From positions 1 through 64,000 of the IMG/VR virus record IMGVR_UViG_3300033977_000098: a DNA stretch of 64,000 bases. The stretch is one strand, 5' to 3'. The notes under the pieces were generated by a model. That model was not told where the DNA came from. It ran no database searches and worked only from the letters and a program-made list of their open reading frames with translations. Positions 47,175-54,767 of this stretch are shown here, piece after piece (position 1 is the first letter of the stretch; every line of letters begins with the position of its first letter). This stretch comes from a virus. Position numbers and translations under genes: made by a program.

Positions 47175-47579
47175 ATGAATGACCACCTGACCATCAGCAC
47201 CTACCAAGTCTTTTCGATGTTCCCCAACGAAGAGTCTGCCCGCGTTTACCTCGAAGGTCGGCTCTGGCGGGATGGAGTCAAGTGCGCGGACTGCCACTCC
47301 GGCGAGCGGATCACGACGCGCAAGGGCGGCTTCTATCGTTGCAACGCTTGTAAACTGGACTTCACCATCCGCACGGGGACTATCTTTGAGCGCAGCCACA
47401 TACCGCTGAATAAATGGATTTACGCGATGTACTTGCTCGTGACCGCCCGCAAGGGCATCTCTTCGATGCAACTCTCGAAGGAGATCGGGGTCACACAGAA
47501 GTCGGCATGGTTCATGCTCTGCCGTTTGCGCGAAGCGTGCCGAGCGCGTCTCCGCGTAACCGGAGCGCTCGCGTGGTAG
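47175..47579 (+). pseudogene. Truncated IS1595-type transposase
   Basis: 134 codons. The N-terminus (STYQVFSMFPNEESARVYLE) and zinc ribbon (CADCHSGERI...CNACKLDF) with SHIPLNKWIYAMYLLVTARK and ISSMQLSKEIGVTQKSAWFM are those of IS1595/ISXO2 transposases. The catalytic DDE domain is missing: after CRLREACR the frame enters the second structured RNA copy and stops. So the gene was cut by insertion of the RNA-containing sequence. Confidence 0.8.
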
Positions 47580-47622
47580 CGAGGGGCGGTACGTAACTCG
47601 CCACTTTCCAGCGAGGAATCAC
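47550..47622 (+). ncRNA. Three-hairpin structured RNA, copy 2
   Basis: CTCCG-CGTAAC-CGGAG, CTCGC-GTGGTA-GCGAG and GGCG-GTACGTAACT-CGCC. Compared with copy 1 the stems differ by paired changes while the loops GTGGTA and TACGTAAC are kept. It interrupts the IS1595-type transposase frame and is again followed by ATGA (47623). Confidence 0.62.
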
Positions 47623-47811
47623 ATGAGCCGTTCCACGATCAGCACGTTTCAACTGACAAGTTTCTCGCCTGCCACAGCCGACACCACGGCTACGGGCGGT
47701 CCTCGTCAATCGTCGCAGCGGACTCCTGACAACGGGAGAAGCACCAATGCCGTAGCAGCACGACGTGAAATGAGGGGCAGGCGAGAAGATCGAGAGGAGG
47801 TAATCGGATGA
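47623..47811 (+). CDS. Short frame beginning like an IS1595 N-terminus
   Basis: 62 codons from ATG 47623, beginning MSRSTISTFQLTSF, similar to the HLTISTYQVFSMF opening of the truncated transposase just upstream. The rest is Arg/Thr-rich and not transposase-like. Probably a stub produced by the same insertion history rather than a functional protein, though it ends overlapping the next start (ATGA). Confidence 0.4.
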   Translation: MSRSTISTFQLTSFSPATADTTATGGPRQSSQRTPDNGRSTNAVAARREMRGRREDREEVIG

Positions 47812-48002
47812 GCAAACATCAATCTGAGATAGCAACGATTTTTCGCACGACCAGCACGGCTGTCTACGCCGTGTCGGAATCGGTGCGAGGAGGCGTGATC
47901 TATCGCCGCGTCGTGCGGCTGTGCTCGGCAGGTATGGGGCATGTGCTAGGCGACAAACATTCCTGCGACGAGCGCGAACTGACTGCGCGTCGAATTTACT
48001 GA
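47808..48002 (+). CDS. Small hypothetical protein
   Basis: 64 residues from ATG 47808 (GAGG, 7 nt): SEIATIFRTTSTAVYAVSES, RGGVIYRRVVRLCSAGMG. Strand-rich. Overlaps the previous stop. No family recognised. Confidence 0.5.
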   Translation: MSKHQSEIATIFRTTSTAVYAVSESVRGGVIYRRVVRLCSAGMGHVLGDKHSCDERELTARRIY

Positions 48003-48017
48003 GACAGAGAGGGAACA

Positions 48018-48191
48018 ATGCGTGACCCGGAAGAGGACTATCAATTTGACCCTTGCGAAGAGAAAGACCGCGAGGCACTGAATCGGATAACCGACGCGGT
48101 TTTGGCCTACAAGCCGAAGCCGAAAACGAAGGCAGAGAAGCGCCGAATCCGGCGCAAGAAACGCGAGGCGAGGAAACTAGCGCCCGCCTGA
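48018..48191 (+). CDS. Small protein with basic C-terminus
   Basis: 57 residues from ATG 48018 (GAGAGGG upstream): an acidic N-terminal half (RDPEEDYQFDPCEEKDREAL) and a Lys/Arg-rich end (KAEKRRIRRKKREARKL). Possibly nucleic-acid binding. No family recognised. Confidence 0.55.
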   Translation: MRDPEEDYQFDPCEEKDREALNRITDAVLAYKPKPKTKAEKRRIRRKKREARKLAPA

Positions 48192-48222
48192 TTTCCACGG
48201 AATTTTCAACAGGCTGATGCCT

Positions 48223-48382
48223 ATGACGAAATATAAGAAAGGTAGTCAAATATATAATTCCCATCGTTAAGCCCAAAAAGCTACGCGGACACGGTCGCGG
48301 CTGGAAGCCCGGAGTGTGTTCCAACCCGAAATGCGTATTAGCCTTCGACAAAGAAAAGAAGGCCACGAAGAAAGCGGGCTGA
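48223..48382 (+). pseudogene. Small Cys-containing frame without a normal start
   Basis: The frame ending at 48382 encodes IIPIVKPKKLRGHGRGWK and a Cys pair (VCSNPKCVLAF) that look like a real small protein, but it contains no ATG, GTG or TTG start. An ATG at 48223 begins MTKYKKGSQIYN in another frame and stops 15 codons later. A one-base frameshift or a rare start codon would reconcile the two. Confidence 0.35.
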
Positions 48383-48383
48383 C

Positions 48384-48527
48384 ATGAAGTGGCTGGTCTT
48401 TGGTTTTGTACTTTGGCTTCTCGTGGCGCTGCTCGTGATTTTCGTGCACGGCAGCCGTGGGCCTTTCGAGATTGAAGATGAAGAGCCCTTGCCGCGCAAG
48501 AAACCCAAAGTGAAAGGAGATCTGTGA
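48384..48527 (+). CDS. Small single-span membrane protein
   Basis: 47 residues from ATG 48384: one transmembrane helix (WLVFGFVLWLLVALLVIFVH) and a short charged tail (EIEDEEPLPRKKPKVKGDL). The stop overlaps the next GTG. It could be holin-like by size, but nothing more supports that. Confidence 0.6.
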   Translation: MKWLVFGFVLWLLVALLVIFVHGSRGPFEIEDEEPLPRKKPKVKGDL

Positions 48528-48694
48528 GCAGCCGACGGGCTATCCGCCGCCGCAAGTGCGGTCGCAAGCAAAAGCACGACACGCTGGAAACCGCGCTTCA
48601 GGCGGCGGTGCGGCTGCACCGTGCCAAAGGCGGCGAATGGCTTCAAGCCTATCGCTGCCGATTCTGCAAGAAATGGCACATTGGACACCGATGA
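48524..48694 (+). CDS. Small zinc-finger-like phage protein
   Basis: 56 residues from GTG 48524 (GTGA overlap; AAAGGAG upstream). Basic N-terminus (RRAIRRRKCGRKQKHD) and a C-terminal YRCRFCKKWHIGHR, a CxxC...H..H motif seen in many phage and plasmid small proteins. Probably DNA or RNA binding. Confidence 0.65.
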   Translation: MSSRRAIRRRKCGRKQKHDTLETALQAAVRLHRAKGGEWLQAYRCRFCKKWHIGHR

Positions 48695-48720
48695 TTCTAG
48701 CGCTGGAAAAGGAGACTAAA

Positions 48721-48960
48721 GTGCAAAAAGCAACAATGCGCGTCGAGGCTGGAGCAATTATAAGAGAATGTGCAAACAGCTTGCAGGAGCAAGGATGGGC
48801 CTGCTATGGGTTAATTATCGGACTGGATATGATTCGAGCTTCTCTTTGTCGAATCGCTCAACGAGCGTTGCAAACTGGTGACGAATTCTTGCTCAACGAG
48901 TGTTATATTCTGTGTTTGCTTAAGAAACCAGAAGAGCAAAAAGACCAACCTGTTGTTTAA
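48721..48960 (+). CDS. Hypothetical helical protein
   Basis: 79 residues from GTG 48721 (AAGGAG, 6 nt); an ATG at 48691 overlapping the previous stop is an alternative giving 89. Two Cys-containing helices (AIIRECANSLQEQGWACYGL, LLNECYILCLLKKPEEQ). No family recognised. Confidence 0.55.
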   Translation: MQKATMRVEAGAIIRECANSLQEQGWACYGLIIGLDMIRASLCRIAQRALQTGDEFLLNECYILCLLKKPEEQKDQPVV

Positions 48961-49026
48961 TGAAGACTAACGAAAGAGGGGACCCGTGCTGCGAGCCTTC
49001 AATATTTCACGTTCGGCAGAAACCAC

Positions 49027-49674
49027 ATGAATAACACTGCGCGACTGAAACCTAGCGACTACATCGAAGCCTCACGAGTCCCACAGCGCTTGAAGCCGCA
49101 AATTTTCGGCCTTTGGTCAATCACCCGTCAGAGCTTCAACCGTTCTTGGCCTCTATTTCAAATCCTCGAATGGCAGCGCAATGCCGCCTTCGACAGCGTA
49201 ACATTTCTCAAACACTTCACCATGGCCACGCTCCACCAGGACGGCGAGACGGTCATGGAGGACGGCATCACGGAACTTCGCCGCCATCTGCCGATCCGGC
49301 TCGCTGCTCACGGCCGCGTGCTAATTACCGGCCTGGGCCTCGGGTGCGTCGTCCGGGGACTGCTCGCAAATTCCGATGTTGACGTTATCGACGTGGTGGA
49401 GATCGATCGGCAAATCCTTCGCATCATCGGCCATGAATTCCAGTCGAACCGGCGCGTTAGGCTCCATTGCTGCGACGCGCTAACTTGGGAATCCCCTAAA
49501 GGGGCGTGCTACGATTTTGCGTATCACGACATTTGGCGAGACGAACAGCGCCACATATCCCTGGCGCACCTAGAGCTAATCACGCGCTATCACGGGATAG
49601 CGAACACGCAGGATGCCTGGGGAATGCCGCGATTCGCTCGCCGTATCCTGTCCCACACCATCAACCTTTTGTGA
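49027..49674 (+). CDS. SAM-dependent methyltransferase (spermidine-synthase-like fold)
   Basis: 215 residues. Glycine-rich motif I VLITGLGLGCVVRGLL, acidic motif II VIDVVEIDRQILRIIG, and ACYDFAYHDIWRDE correspond to class I methyltransferases of the spermidine synthase type. The substrate is not evident. It lies in the rightward block of small genes with no modification partner nearby. Confidence 0.72.
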   Translation: MNNTARLKPSDYIEASRVPQRLKPQIFGLWSITRQSFNRSWPLFQILEWQRNAAFDSVTFLKHFTMATLHQDGETVMEDGITELRRHLPIRLAAHGRVLITGLGLGCVVRGLLANSDVDVIDVVEIDRQILRIIGHEFQSNRRVRLHCCDALTWESPKGACYDFAYHDIWRDEQRHISLAHLELITRYHGIANTQDAWGMPRFARRILSHTINLL

Positions 49675-49691
49675 TTACAAGGAGAGAGACT

Positions 49692-50129
49692 ATGGATCAC
49701 GAATCCCGAATCTACATCTTTCACGAAGCACACCGCGACCCGCTCGGCCAGCCCATCCGCGATAGGCGCACGTTTGCCGTGATGGTGGACCCAGTGTTTC
49801 CCACCGAAAGCGTAGGTGGCCCGCTGCAATTCAGGGTGTCCTTGCGCATCGGCATCGCTCGCTGTTCGCCCCTCGACCAATTCTCCCGAAGGACGGGCCG
49901 GCGCATTGCCACCGATCGTGCTATCAGCGATATTCGTCAAGAGCACCACGGTCCGGCCTGGCCGGACGCCTCTAAATACATGCTCCGCTTCGAACTAACT
50001 TCACCCAAAAACTTGGCGGATGGCAAGACGTTGTTCAGTGAGATCGTCACCTATCTCATTTGGAAGCACAATTTCCGCCCAAGATTCACGCTATACGCCG
50101 GTTCAACAAGGAGGGAAAATGAAAAATAA
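49692..50129 (+). CDS. Hypothetical protein
   Basis: 145 residues from ATG 49692 (AAGGAGAG upstream): SRIYIFHEAHRDPLGQP, TFAVMVDPVFPTESVGGP and a C-terminal FSEIVTYLIWKHNFRPRFTL. No known motif. Overlaps the next secreted-protein gene by 11 nt. Confidence 0.5.
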   Translation: MDHESRIYIFHEAHRDPLGQPIRDRRTFAVMVDPVFPTESVGGPLQFRVSLRIGIARCSPLDQFSRRTGRRIATDRAISDIRQEHHGPAWPDASKYMLRFELTSPKNLADGKTLFSEIVTYLIWKHNFRPRFTLYAGSTRRENEK

Positions 50130-50529
50130 ATGCAAAATCTTGACGATTCTGGCCGTCACCTTCACCGTCATCTTCGCGCTGGTTTGCCTGGCGGCCAAAG
50201 TCTGCGGGCAAACCAATACCCAACCGACTATTACGCTACAGCCCTACGGCACCGGCCCCTCAGTCCTATATGGGTTGGAAGTGCAAAACAGCAATGCCGA
50301 CCAAGCCATTGTCACGGCTTTTTATCACACCGCTCTGCCTGGACTGCCTGGACACGTAATCCTGCTTTCCGAAGTTGATGTTCAACCTATAATGGACGGT
50401 GCTCCCACAGCCATCGGTGGTTTCAAATGGCGAGGGGAGTTCAAAGATATTGCGTGGGTGGAAGTCCGTCTGGTCAAGACTGTTCACACGAAGAAATTCT
50501 ATTTTTCTGACAACAAGGAGCTGCCATGA
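50119..50529 (+). CDS. Secreted beta-rich protein
   Basis: 136 residues from ATG 50119 (AAGGAGGG, 3 nt). A signal peptide or anchor (KILTILAVTFTVIFALVCLA) is followed by a beta-rich domain (PTITLQPYGTGPSVLYGLEV, AWVEVRLVKTVHTKKFYF). It precedes another secreted protein. Exported phage proteins can alter the host envelope. No family recognised. Confidence 0.62.
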   Translation: MKNKCKILTILAVTFTVIFALVCLAAKVCGQTNTQPTITLQPYGTGPSVLYGLEVQNSNADQAIVTAFYHTALPGLPGHVILLSEVDVQPIMDGAPTAIGGFKWRGEFKDIAWVEVRLVKTVHTKKFYFSDNKELP

Positions 50530-50882
50530 CACGCTTTGAGAAGTTCATTGCGGTGGGGGTGTTGATGGTCGTCGCGCTGCTCTTGGCGACCGTATGGGAT
50601 GACTTGGCCCAAGGCCAACAGCCTGCCTCACAGCCAATAGAAACCAGGCCGCTAAGTCGGCCGGGCTGGGACCGCCTTCAAGACCTTGCCAAAGAAGTCG
50701 CTGCCTTCCAAAAGGATTTCGCGGCGCTGCAAGCGAGTGAACTTGCGGCCGCTGGGCTCAAAGCTGAGGATGGCTGGTCCCTCCAGTGGGACCTCGGCGC
50801 CAATAAGCCGCCCACGGGCTGGCTCATGCGAGTTAAGCCGAATGCGCCTGCGCCAAGTCCCCCGGCGGCACCCGCTCACTGA
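50526..50882 (+). CDS. Exported helical protein
   Basis: 118 residues from ATG 50526 (ATGA overlap). A membrane/signal segment (FIAVGVLMVVALLLATVW) is followed by a helical part (RLQDLAKEVAAFQKDFAALQ) and a proline-rich end. Size and topology are compatible with a spanin-type or periplasmic accessory protein. Convergent with the HTH gene by 7 nt. Confidence 0.55.
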   Translation: MTRFEKFIAVGVLMVVALLLATVWDDLAQGQQPASQPIETRPLSRPGWDRLQDLAKEVAAFQKDFAALQASELAAAGLKAEDGWSLQWDLGANKPPTGWLMRVKPNAPAPSPPAAPAH

Positions 50883-51091
50883 GCCGTAATCGCAACGGTT
50901 CGCCAATCGAGGCCCTTCTTGGGGTCTTTGGGCAGGTTTCCCCCATTGGCTTCTGCCAGCAACTCGTTGCGGATCGTCCAATAGGACAAGCCGAAGCGCA
51001 GACTTATTTCATGGATCGTCATGCCCTCACGATACAGCTTGACAATCCTATTGTGCCGCTCGCGGCCCGGCGGCATCGCCTGACTGTGCAT
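50876..51091 (-). CDS. HTH regulator with strong promoter
   Basis: 71 residues from ATG 51091 (AGGAG, 4 nt). The core RIVKLYREGMTIHEISLRFG with LSYWTIRNELL is a helix-turn-helix of the resolvase/sigma4-like kind. It resembles the HTH units of the tri-HTH frame at 20.8-21.4 kb. It has the best promoter in the window, suggesting constitutive or early expression and a regulatory role. Confidence 0.72.
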   Translation of the reverse strand: MHSQAMPPGRERHNRIVKLYREGMTIHEISLRFGLSYWTIRNELLAEANGGNLPKDPKKGLDWRTVAITAQ

Positions 51092-51128
51092 GTCGCTCCT
51101 GAGCTACGGTGATAGGCAACCCGAAAGC

Positions 51129-51157
51129 TGTATAGACGGGTTTTTTTGATTCGTCAA
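51129..51157 (-). promoter_or_regulatory. Leftward promoter of HTH regulator
   Basis: Minus strand TTGACG (51152-51157), 17-nt spacer containing seven A, TATACA (51129-51134). A near-consensus sigma70-type promoter 38 nt before the ATG. Confidence 0.75.
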
Positions 51158-51248
51158 GCGGCAAGTCGAGGCGGTAGTGTCTTAAAAGTGCGTTGAAGCC
51201 GTCCAAATAATTCTTGATTCTCTTCCTGCCCAGTTTTAACTTGGAAGC

Positions 51249-51563
51249 ATGAAAAACAATTCGAACGGCGATAGCATTGAAGCCTTGAAAAACATGCTCT
51301 CCGAGGTGGACTTGCTTCTTTCCACTACGGAGCCCTTGCCACAGAACCGGACGCCACGATGCCGCGAATTGCTCTCCGCTGCCTTAGCTTTGGCCGATGA
51401 CCTCAGCAAACAAGAGGGAGTCTCTTCCGCCGCTGCCCTTGGCCACAAAGGGGGCAGTACCACGGCCAAACGCCATGGGCCTGAACATTATCGCCAGATG
51501 GCCGCCGCCCGCAAGACCCACCGGGGCGGCAGGCCGCGCAAGAAATCCGAACAACCGACCTGA
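51249..51563 (+). CDS. KGG-motif protein
   Basis: 104 residues from ATG 51249. The C-terminal part AAALGHKGGSTTAKRHGPEH, YRQMAAARKTHRGGRPRKK resembles the GxKGG repeats of general-stress proteins, with a helical N-terminus (EALKNMLSEVDLLLSTTEP). Probably nucleic-acid binding. It lies at the left end of the TIR-bounded segment. Confidence 0.6.
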   Translation: MKNNSNGDSIEALKNMLSEVDLLLSTTEPLPQNRTPRCRELLSAALALADDLSKQEGVSSAAALGHKGGSTTAKRHGPEHYRQMAAARKTHRGGRPRKKSEQPT

Positions 51564-51665
51564 ATTCCTGCTAAAGTTTTGGTGGCCGCCTAGCCCGGCC
51601 AGGCGACAAACGGGAACCCTACCCGCTGGCGGCTACTCCCCTTTAAGGGCATCGCTGAGGGAGCG

Positions 51666-51806
51666 ATGGCCTCTTCTGATTTCTGGCGAGACCTTGCCAA
51701 AGAATTTCGAGCCATACTAGGCTCCGAAACGCTTCAGGCTCATTGGGAATGTGACGCTGAAACCAATGAATACAAATCCAAACCACGTCCTCCAAAGTGG
51801 CAGTAG
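51666..51806 (+). CDS. Small hypothetical protein
   Basis: 46 residues from ATG 51666 (GAGGGAG, 2-5 nt): MASSDFWRDLAKEFRAILGS and a charged tail (AHWECDAETNEYKSKPRPP). The composition is protein-like. No family recognised. Confidence 0.45.
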   Translation: MASSDFWRDLAKEFRAILGSETLQAHWECDAETNEYKSKPRPPKWQ

Positions 51807-51820
51807 TCGCCTTCAGTTTT

Positions 51821-51856
51821 CCCCTGTTTCCCCCATTCCTCCCCCATTTTCCCCCC
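51821..51856 (-). other. G-quadruplex-like tract
   Basis: On the minus strand four G-runs of 6, 5, 5 and 4 are separated by 5, 6 and 5 nt loops. This fits a four-tract quadruplex pattern. It lies in a gene-poor stretch (51807-52105) inside the possible mobile element. No other gene is apparent there except GC-rich hairpins near 51990-52070. Confidence 0.5.
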
Positions 51857-52105
51857 AATAAACCCCGATAGACACGCCCTATTTTAAGGCAGTATTTTGA
51901 ATGCGTTGCGGTGGAAGCCTACCCGCAGAAAGCAGAAAGGCCAGCGAAACGATTCTTGAGGCGCGTTTCGCTGGCCCTCTGAGAACTTGGGCCTAGCAGG
52001 TTCGCCGGGAACGCCCGCAAAGCAACTCCCGGAGAGTTCGAGTCGCTCGCCTGGCAGCGAGCGTCACACTCTTTGTGCTGACAAACACTAGAGTAGCACG
52101 GGGGT

Positions 52106-52303
52106 GTGTCAAATGCAACTCTGGATTTGGCATCTGCATGTCGCCCCACGAACAATTCGACCTATGGTGAATTAGGCCATCGAAAAGAGAGGCAATTTGA
52201 ACTTGGTACTGAAAAGAAAATCTTTACAGAATCAGAATTTGAAAAACTGCCATCAACAAAAGATCAGACCCAGATAAGCTCTCATACGGAGCCCGTCGAA
52301 TGA
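52106..52303 (+). CDS. Hypothetical protein preceding SinR-like gene
   Basis: 65 residues from GTG 52106; the second half (RQFELGTEKKIFTESEFEKL) looks coding, the first less so. The stop overlaps the next start (ATGA). No family recognised. Confidence 0.4.
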   Translation: MSNATLDLASACRPTNNSTYGELGHRKERQFELGTEKKIFTESEFEKLPSTKDQTQISSHTEPVE

Positions 52304-52572
52304 GGATTCTTCTCATCACTTACGAGTTGAAGAATAAGTTGAAGGACTATTCCTCTTTTTTCGAGGCAGTAAAAAACAACGCGCATCAGTGGTGGCACTT
52401 TCTTCCTTATGTTTACATTGTGGCGACTTCTTACTCAGCGAACGAATATGCAAATTTCTTACTCCCTCACATCCAGAGGGCTGATAACTTGTTGGTGGTG
52501 AGGATTACTGCGGAACATCAGGGATGGCTGCCGAAGGATGCATGGGACTGGCTCAACGATAAGCAGTATTAG
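52300..52572 (+). CDS. SinR/Cas2-fold-like small protein
   Basis: 90 residues: ILLITYELKNKLKDYSSFFE, WWHFLPYVYIVATSYSANEY, LLVVRITAEHQGWLPKDAWD. This matches a widespread bacterial family annotated SinR-like, with a ferredoxin-like fold related in shape to Cas2. Function is not established. It is the last gene before the right end of the TIR-bounded segment. Confidence 0.68.
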   Translation: MRILLITYELKNKLKDYSSFFEAVKNNAHQWWHFLPYVYIVATSYSANEYANFLLPHIQRADNLLVVRITAEHQGWLPKDAWDWLNDKQY

Positions 52573-52624
52573 TTTTCATCAACGCACATTCAAGACATTA
52601 CCGTCGAGGCGGTACTGGCTGAAT

Positions 52625-53188
52625 TTATGTTGCTGATTTTTTGGTCTCGGGAAAAGTTACCTCGCCGTCCGTTAAGGTCATCAACAAGGTACCGTTGTCT
52701 TTGACCCACTGAAAGGGAACGTTCTTTCGGTACCGTTGTGGGTACGGGTCAGGATATTGGGCGAGCCACTTGCTGAAGAACGCTTTCATTGAACTGCCGT
52801 GGGCGTAGCGCAGGTCCACACGGCGAAGGTTATCCCGATGGTCGAAAAACAGATGGCCAACTTCCGAGTCTCGCTTTAGTTTGGCTTTGCCGGTGTTCTT
52901 GTGATACTGATACTCGTAGTTGCCGCCGTCTTGGGACGATTTAACTTCATACTCTGATAAGTCGATACCAGCCGCCAGTTTCTTACCGACATCCTTCACC
53001 AGGATGGAAGCGAACACCTCCCAATCAGAGGACATTGCCACGCCCGGAGGCCGGACTTGGCGCGCAGCATACAATCTTAGTTTCCCGTGAAGCGGACCGT
53101 ACATATAGGCGTGGAAAAACATCAACGCCTTCTCGAAGTCCAGCTCCGATGGTGGACCACCGATGATGTGGGGTGCTCTGTAGCGCAA
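52625..53188 (-). CDS. Probable type II restriction endonuclease
   Basis: 187 residues, 16 nt downstream of a C5 methyltransferase gene. LSEYEVKSSQDGGNYEYQYH contains an ExK pair in a PD-(D/E)XK-like setting (AAGIDLSEYEVKSS), with GHLFFDHRDNLRRVDLRYA following. No family could be named, but the order nuclease-methyltransferase-Vsr on one strand is that of a complete restriction-modification-repair cassette. The start at 53188 is taken as the first Met. A later Met is possible. Confidence 0.68.
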   Translation of the reverse strand: MRYRAPHIIGGPPSELDFEKALMFFHAYMYGPLHGKLRLYAARQVRPPGVAMSSDWEVFASILVKDVGKKLAAGIDLSEYEVKSSQDGGNYEYQYHKNTGKAKLKRDSEVGHLFFDHRDNLRRVDLRYAHGSSMKAFFSKWLAQYPDPYPQRYRKNVPFQWVKDNGTLLMTLTDGEVTFPETKKSAT

Positions 53189-53204
53189 GGTTTGACGGCC
53201 AGCT

Positions 53205-54359
53205 TTAAGCGACAGACTGCAACTCGCCGGAGGTCGCCAAAGGCCGCAGGAGATATTTCTCTAGCCAGCCAACGACTGGAACCACAACGCCGTCGCCGAA
53301 GACATGATAGGCTTCGTTATAGTTATTCGCAAGCGGGTAATCGTCAGGGACGCCCATTAGCCGCGCGGCCTCCCGAGGGGACAGGAGCCTTGTACGAATA
53401 TAGCCGTTCTCGACGATGATAACTGTTTGACGGCTTGACCCGCCCACGGGAGTTCTCAGGCATCCCGAAATACCGTCAAATCGTACTTCGGCGCACTGCT
53501 TCATAATCCCTTCACGGTTTGGACGGGTGCGCTTGTAGATGGTTCCGACATGCCGACCCGTGAGCTTGCTTACTTTCGCCACCTTAGCCCGATGCAAAGG
53601 GCGCATCAGATCAAGGACTTTTTTTGTCTCCGCGTCGCTATGCCAAGCGGTCAGGACAGGAAGCGCCTGAATTACTGAATCCAGCCGGGAAGTCGGTGCC
53701 TGGGGAATCGGCAAGTTCCACCATACCCAATGAGATCTAACAGAGGCTGCAAGGCCGTCAACGGCCCTAAGCAGTGAGTGCGGGTGCCAAGCTCCTGACG
53801 CAGATTGTTCGTAGAGACCGTTTTTCAAGTGAAGGCTGGCTTTAACGCCCACCAAAAACAATCGTGGCCGAGACTGCGGTAGGAAGCGAACCGCGTCGAT
53901 GACTAACGCCCCGACTTTATAATCTATCCCTGCGAACCCCGCGACTATGGCGGCGAAGTCGCTCCCTCCGTGAGAGGTCAGTGTTCCAACTACGTTCTCC
54001 AGAGCGATAACGGTAGGGCCACGTCCATCGCTCACCAACCGTTTAACGAGTCGCCAAAACGGTCTGAACGTGCCGCTCCGTTCTCCATTAAGACCAGCCC
54101 CTGATCCGGCTAAGGAAAGGTCCTGGCAAGGGAACGAAGCCCATACAAGATCGCATCTGCCTGGCAAGTCATCCGCTGAAAGTTTCGCCACATCCTCAAC
54201 CTTCAATTCGGGAGATGGCCCGAAAAATGAGCGATACGCCAGCGCCTTTTTCGGGCACCACTCGTTTGCGAAGGTGCATTGCCATTTGCGCCCAAGGCCG
54301 AGTCGGGCCATCCCGCCGCCTGCGAAAAACTCGTACCATGTAAATCGCCGTTCAGCCAT
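53205..54359 (-). CDS. DNA (cytosine-5) methyltransferase
   Basis: 384 residues from ATG 54359 (GGAAGG, 6 nt). Motif I YEFFAGGGMARLGLG, motif IV FPCQDLSLAG with the catalytic Cys, motif VI ALENVVG, motif VIII QSRPRLFLVG and motifs IX-X in the last 80 residues (SPREAARLMGVPDDY). It protects DNA from the neighbouring nuclease. Target sequence unknown. Overlaps the Vsr gene by 8 nt. Confidence 0.92.
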   Translation of the reverse strand: MAERRFTWYEFFAGGGMARLGLGRKWQCTFANEWCPKKALAYRSFFGPSPELKVEDVAKLSADDLPGRCDLVWASFPCQDLSLAGSGAGLNGERSGTFRPFWRLVKRLVSDGRGPTVIALENVVGTLTSHGGSDFAAIVAGFAGIDYKVGALVIDAVRFLPQSRPRLFLVGVKASLHLKNGLYEQSASGAWHPHSLLRAVDGLAASVRSHWVWWNLPIPQAPTSRLDSVIQALPVLTAWHSDAETKKVLDLMRPLHRAKVAKVSKLTGRHVGTIYKRTRPNREGIMKQCAEVRFDGISGCLRTPVGGSSRQTVIIVENGYIRTRLLSPREAARLMGVPDDYPLANNYNEAYHVFGDGVVVPVVGWLEKYLLRPLATSGELQSVA

Positions 54360-54762
54360 TTCCGCCTTCCAAAAACCTTCGGATTCGATTGCGGGTGCCA
54401 TTTGCATTGACTTCGCATTCCCAGACGACAAGAGATTTCCAGCCGAGTTGCCTTAGTTCTTTTCTTACCCTCGTATCCCTCTTTTCGTTTCTCGTCCTTT
54501 TGGCCCTCCAATAATCCCGATTCGATGCTGGAAGGTCGGCGGCTCGGCATGAATGCCCGTGCCAAAAACAGCCATGCACAAAGATTACTTTATGTAATCG
54601 GCTGAAAACCAGATCGGGATGACCTGAAAGTTTCTCGGAGTGGAGTCGGTACCGAAACCCCATGTCTGACACCAAAGCGCGAACTGCGATTTCAGGCTTT
54701 GTGTCCTTCGAGCGAACCCGACGCATTATTTCGCTCCGCTTTCCTGGCGTAAATATGTCCAT
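54352..54762 (-). CDS. vsr: Very short patch repair endonuclease
   Basis: 136 residues from ATG 54762 (normal Vsr size). Family motifs: DIFTPGKRSEIMRRVRSKDT, KPEIAVRALV, GHPDLVFSRLHKVIFVHGCF and WHGHSCR. Vsr nicks T:G mismatches left by deamination of 5-methylcytosine and typically accompanies C5 methyltransferases such as the next gene. Confidence 0.95.
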   Translation of the reverse strand: MDIFTPGKRSEIMRRVRSKDTKPEIAVRALVSDMGFRYRLHSEKLSGHPDLVFSRLHKVIFVHGCFWHGHSCRAADLPASNRDYWRAKRTRNEKRDTRVRKELRQLGWKSLVVWECEVNANGTRNRIRRFLEGGNG

Positions 54763-54767
54763 ATGAT

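Larger units (their letters stand above)
51173..52600 (+). mobile_element. Possible TIR-bounded non-autonomous element
   Basis: The left end at 51173 reads TAGTGTCTTAAAAGTGCG and the right end, on the other strand from 52600, TAATGTCTTGAATGTGCG. Both resemble the 23-bp repeat of the TnpB element and have TA at the outside. The direct repeat GTCGAGGCGGTA lies on both sides. Inside are small genes but no transposase, so the segment may be mobilised in trans or be a decayed relative. The repeats are imperfect, so this is tentative. Confidence 0.42.

Noticed and set aside
47512-48582. A 356-codon minus-strand frame across the small-gene cluster
   Set aside because: It is Arg/Ser/Pro-rich, crosses several well-started short genes and has no motif.
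51919-52155. A 78-codon minus-strand frame near 52 kb
   Set aside because: It runs through GC-rich hairpins and a Cys/Ser-rich translation without a ribosome site; probably noncoding.
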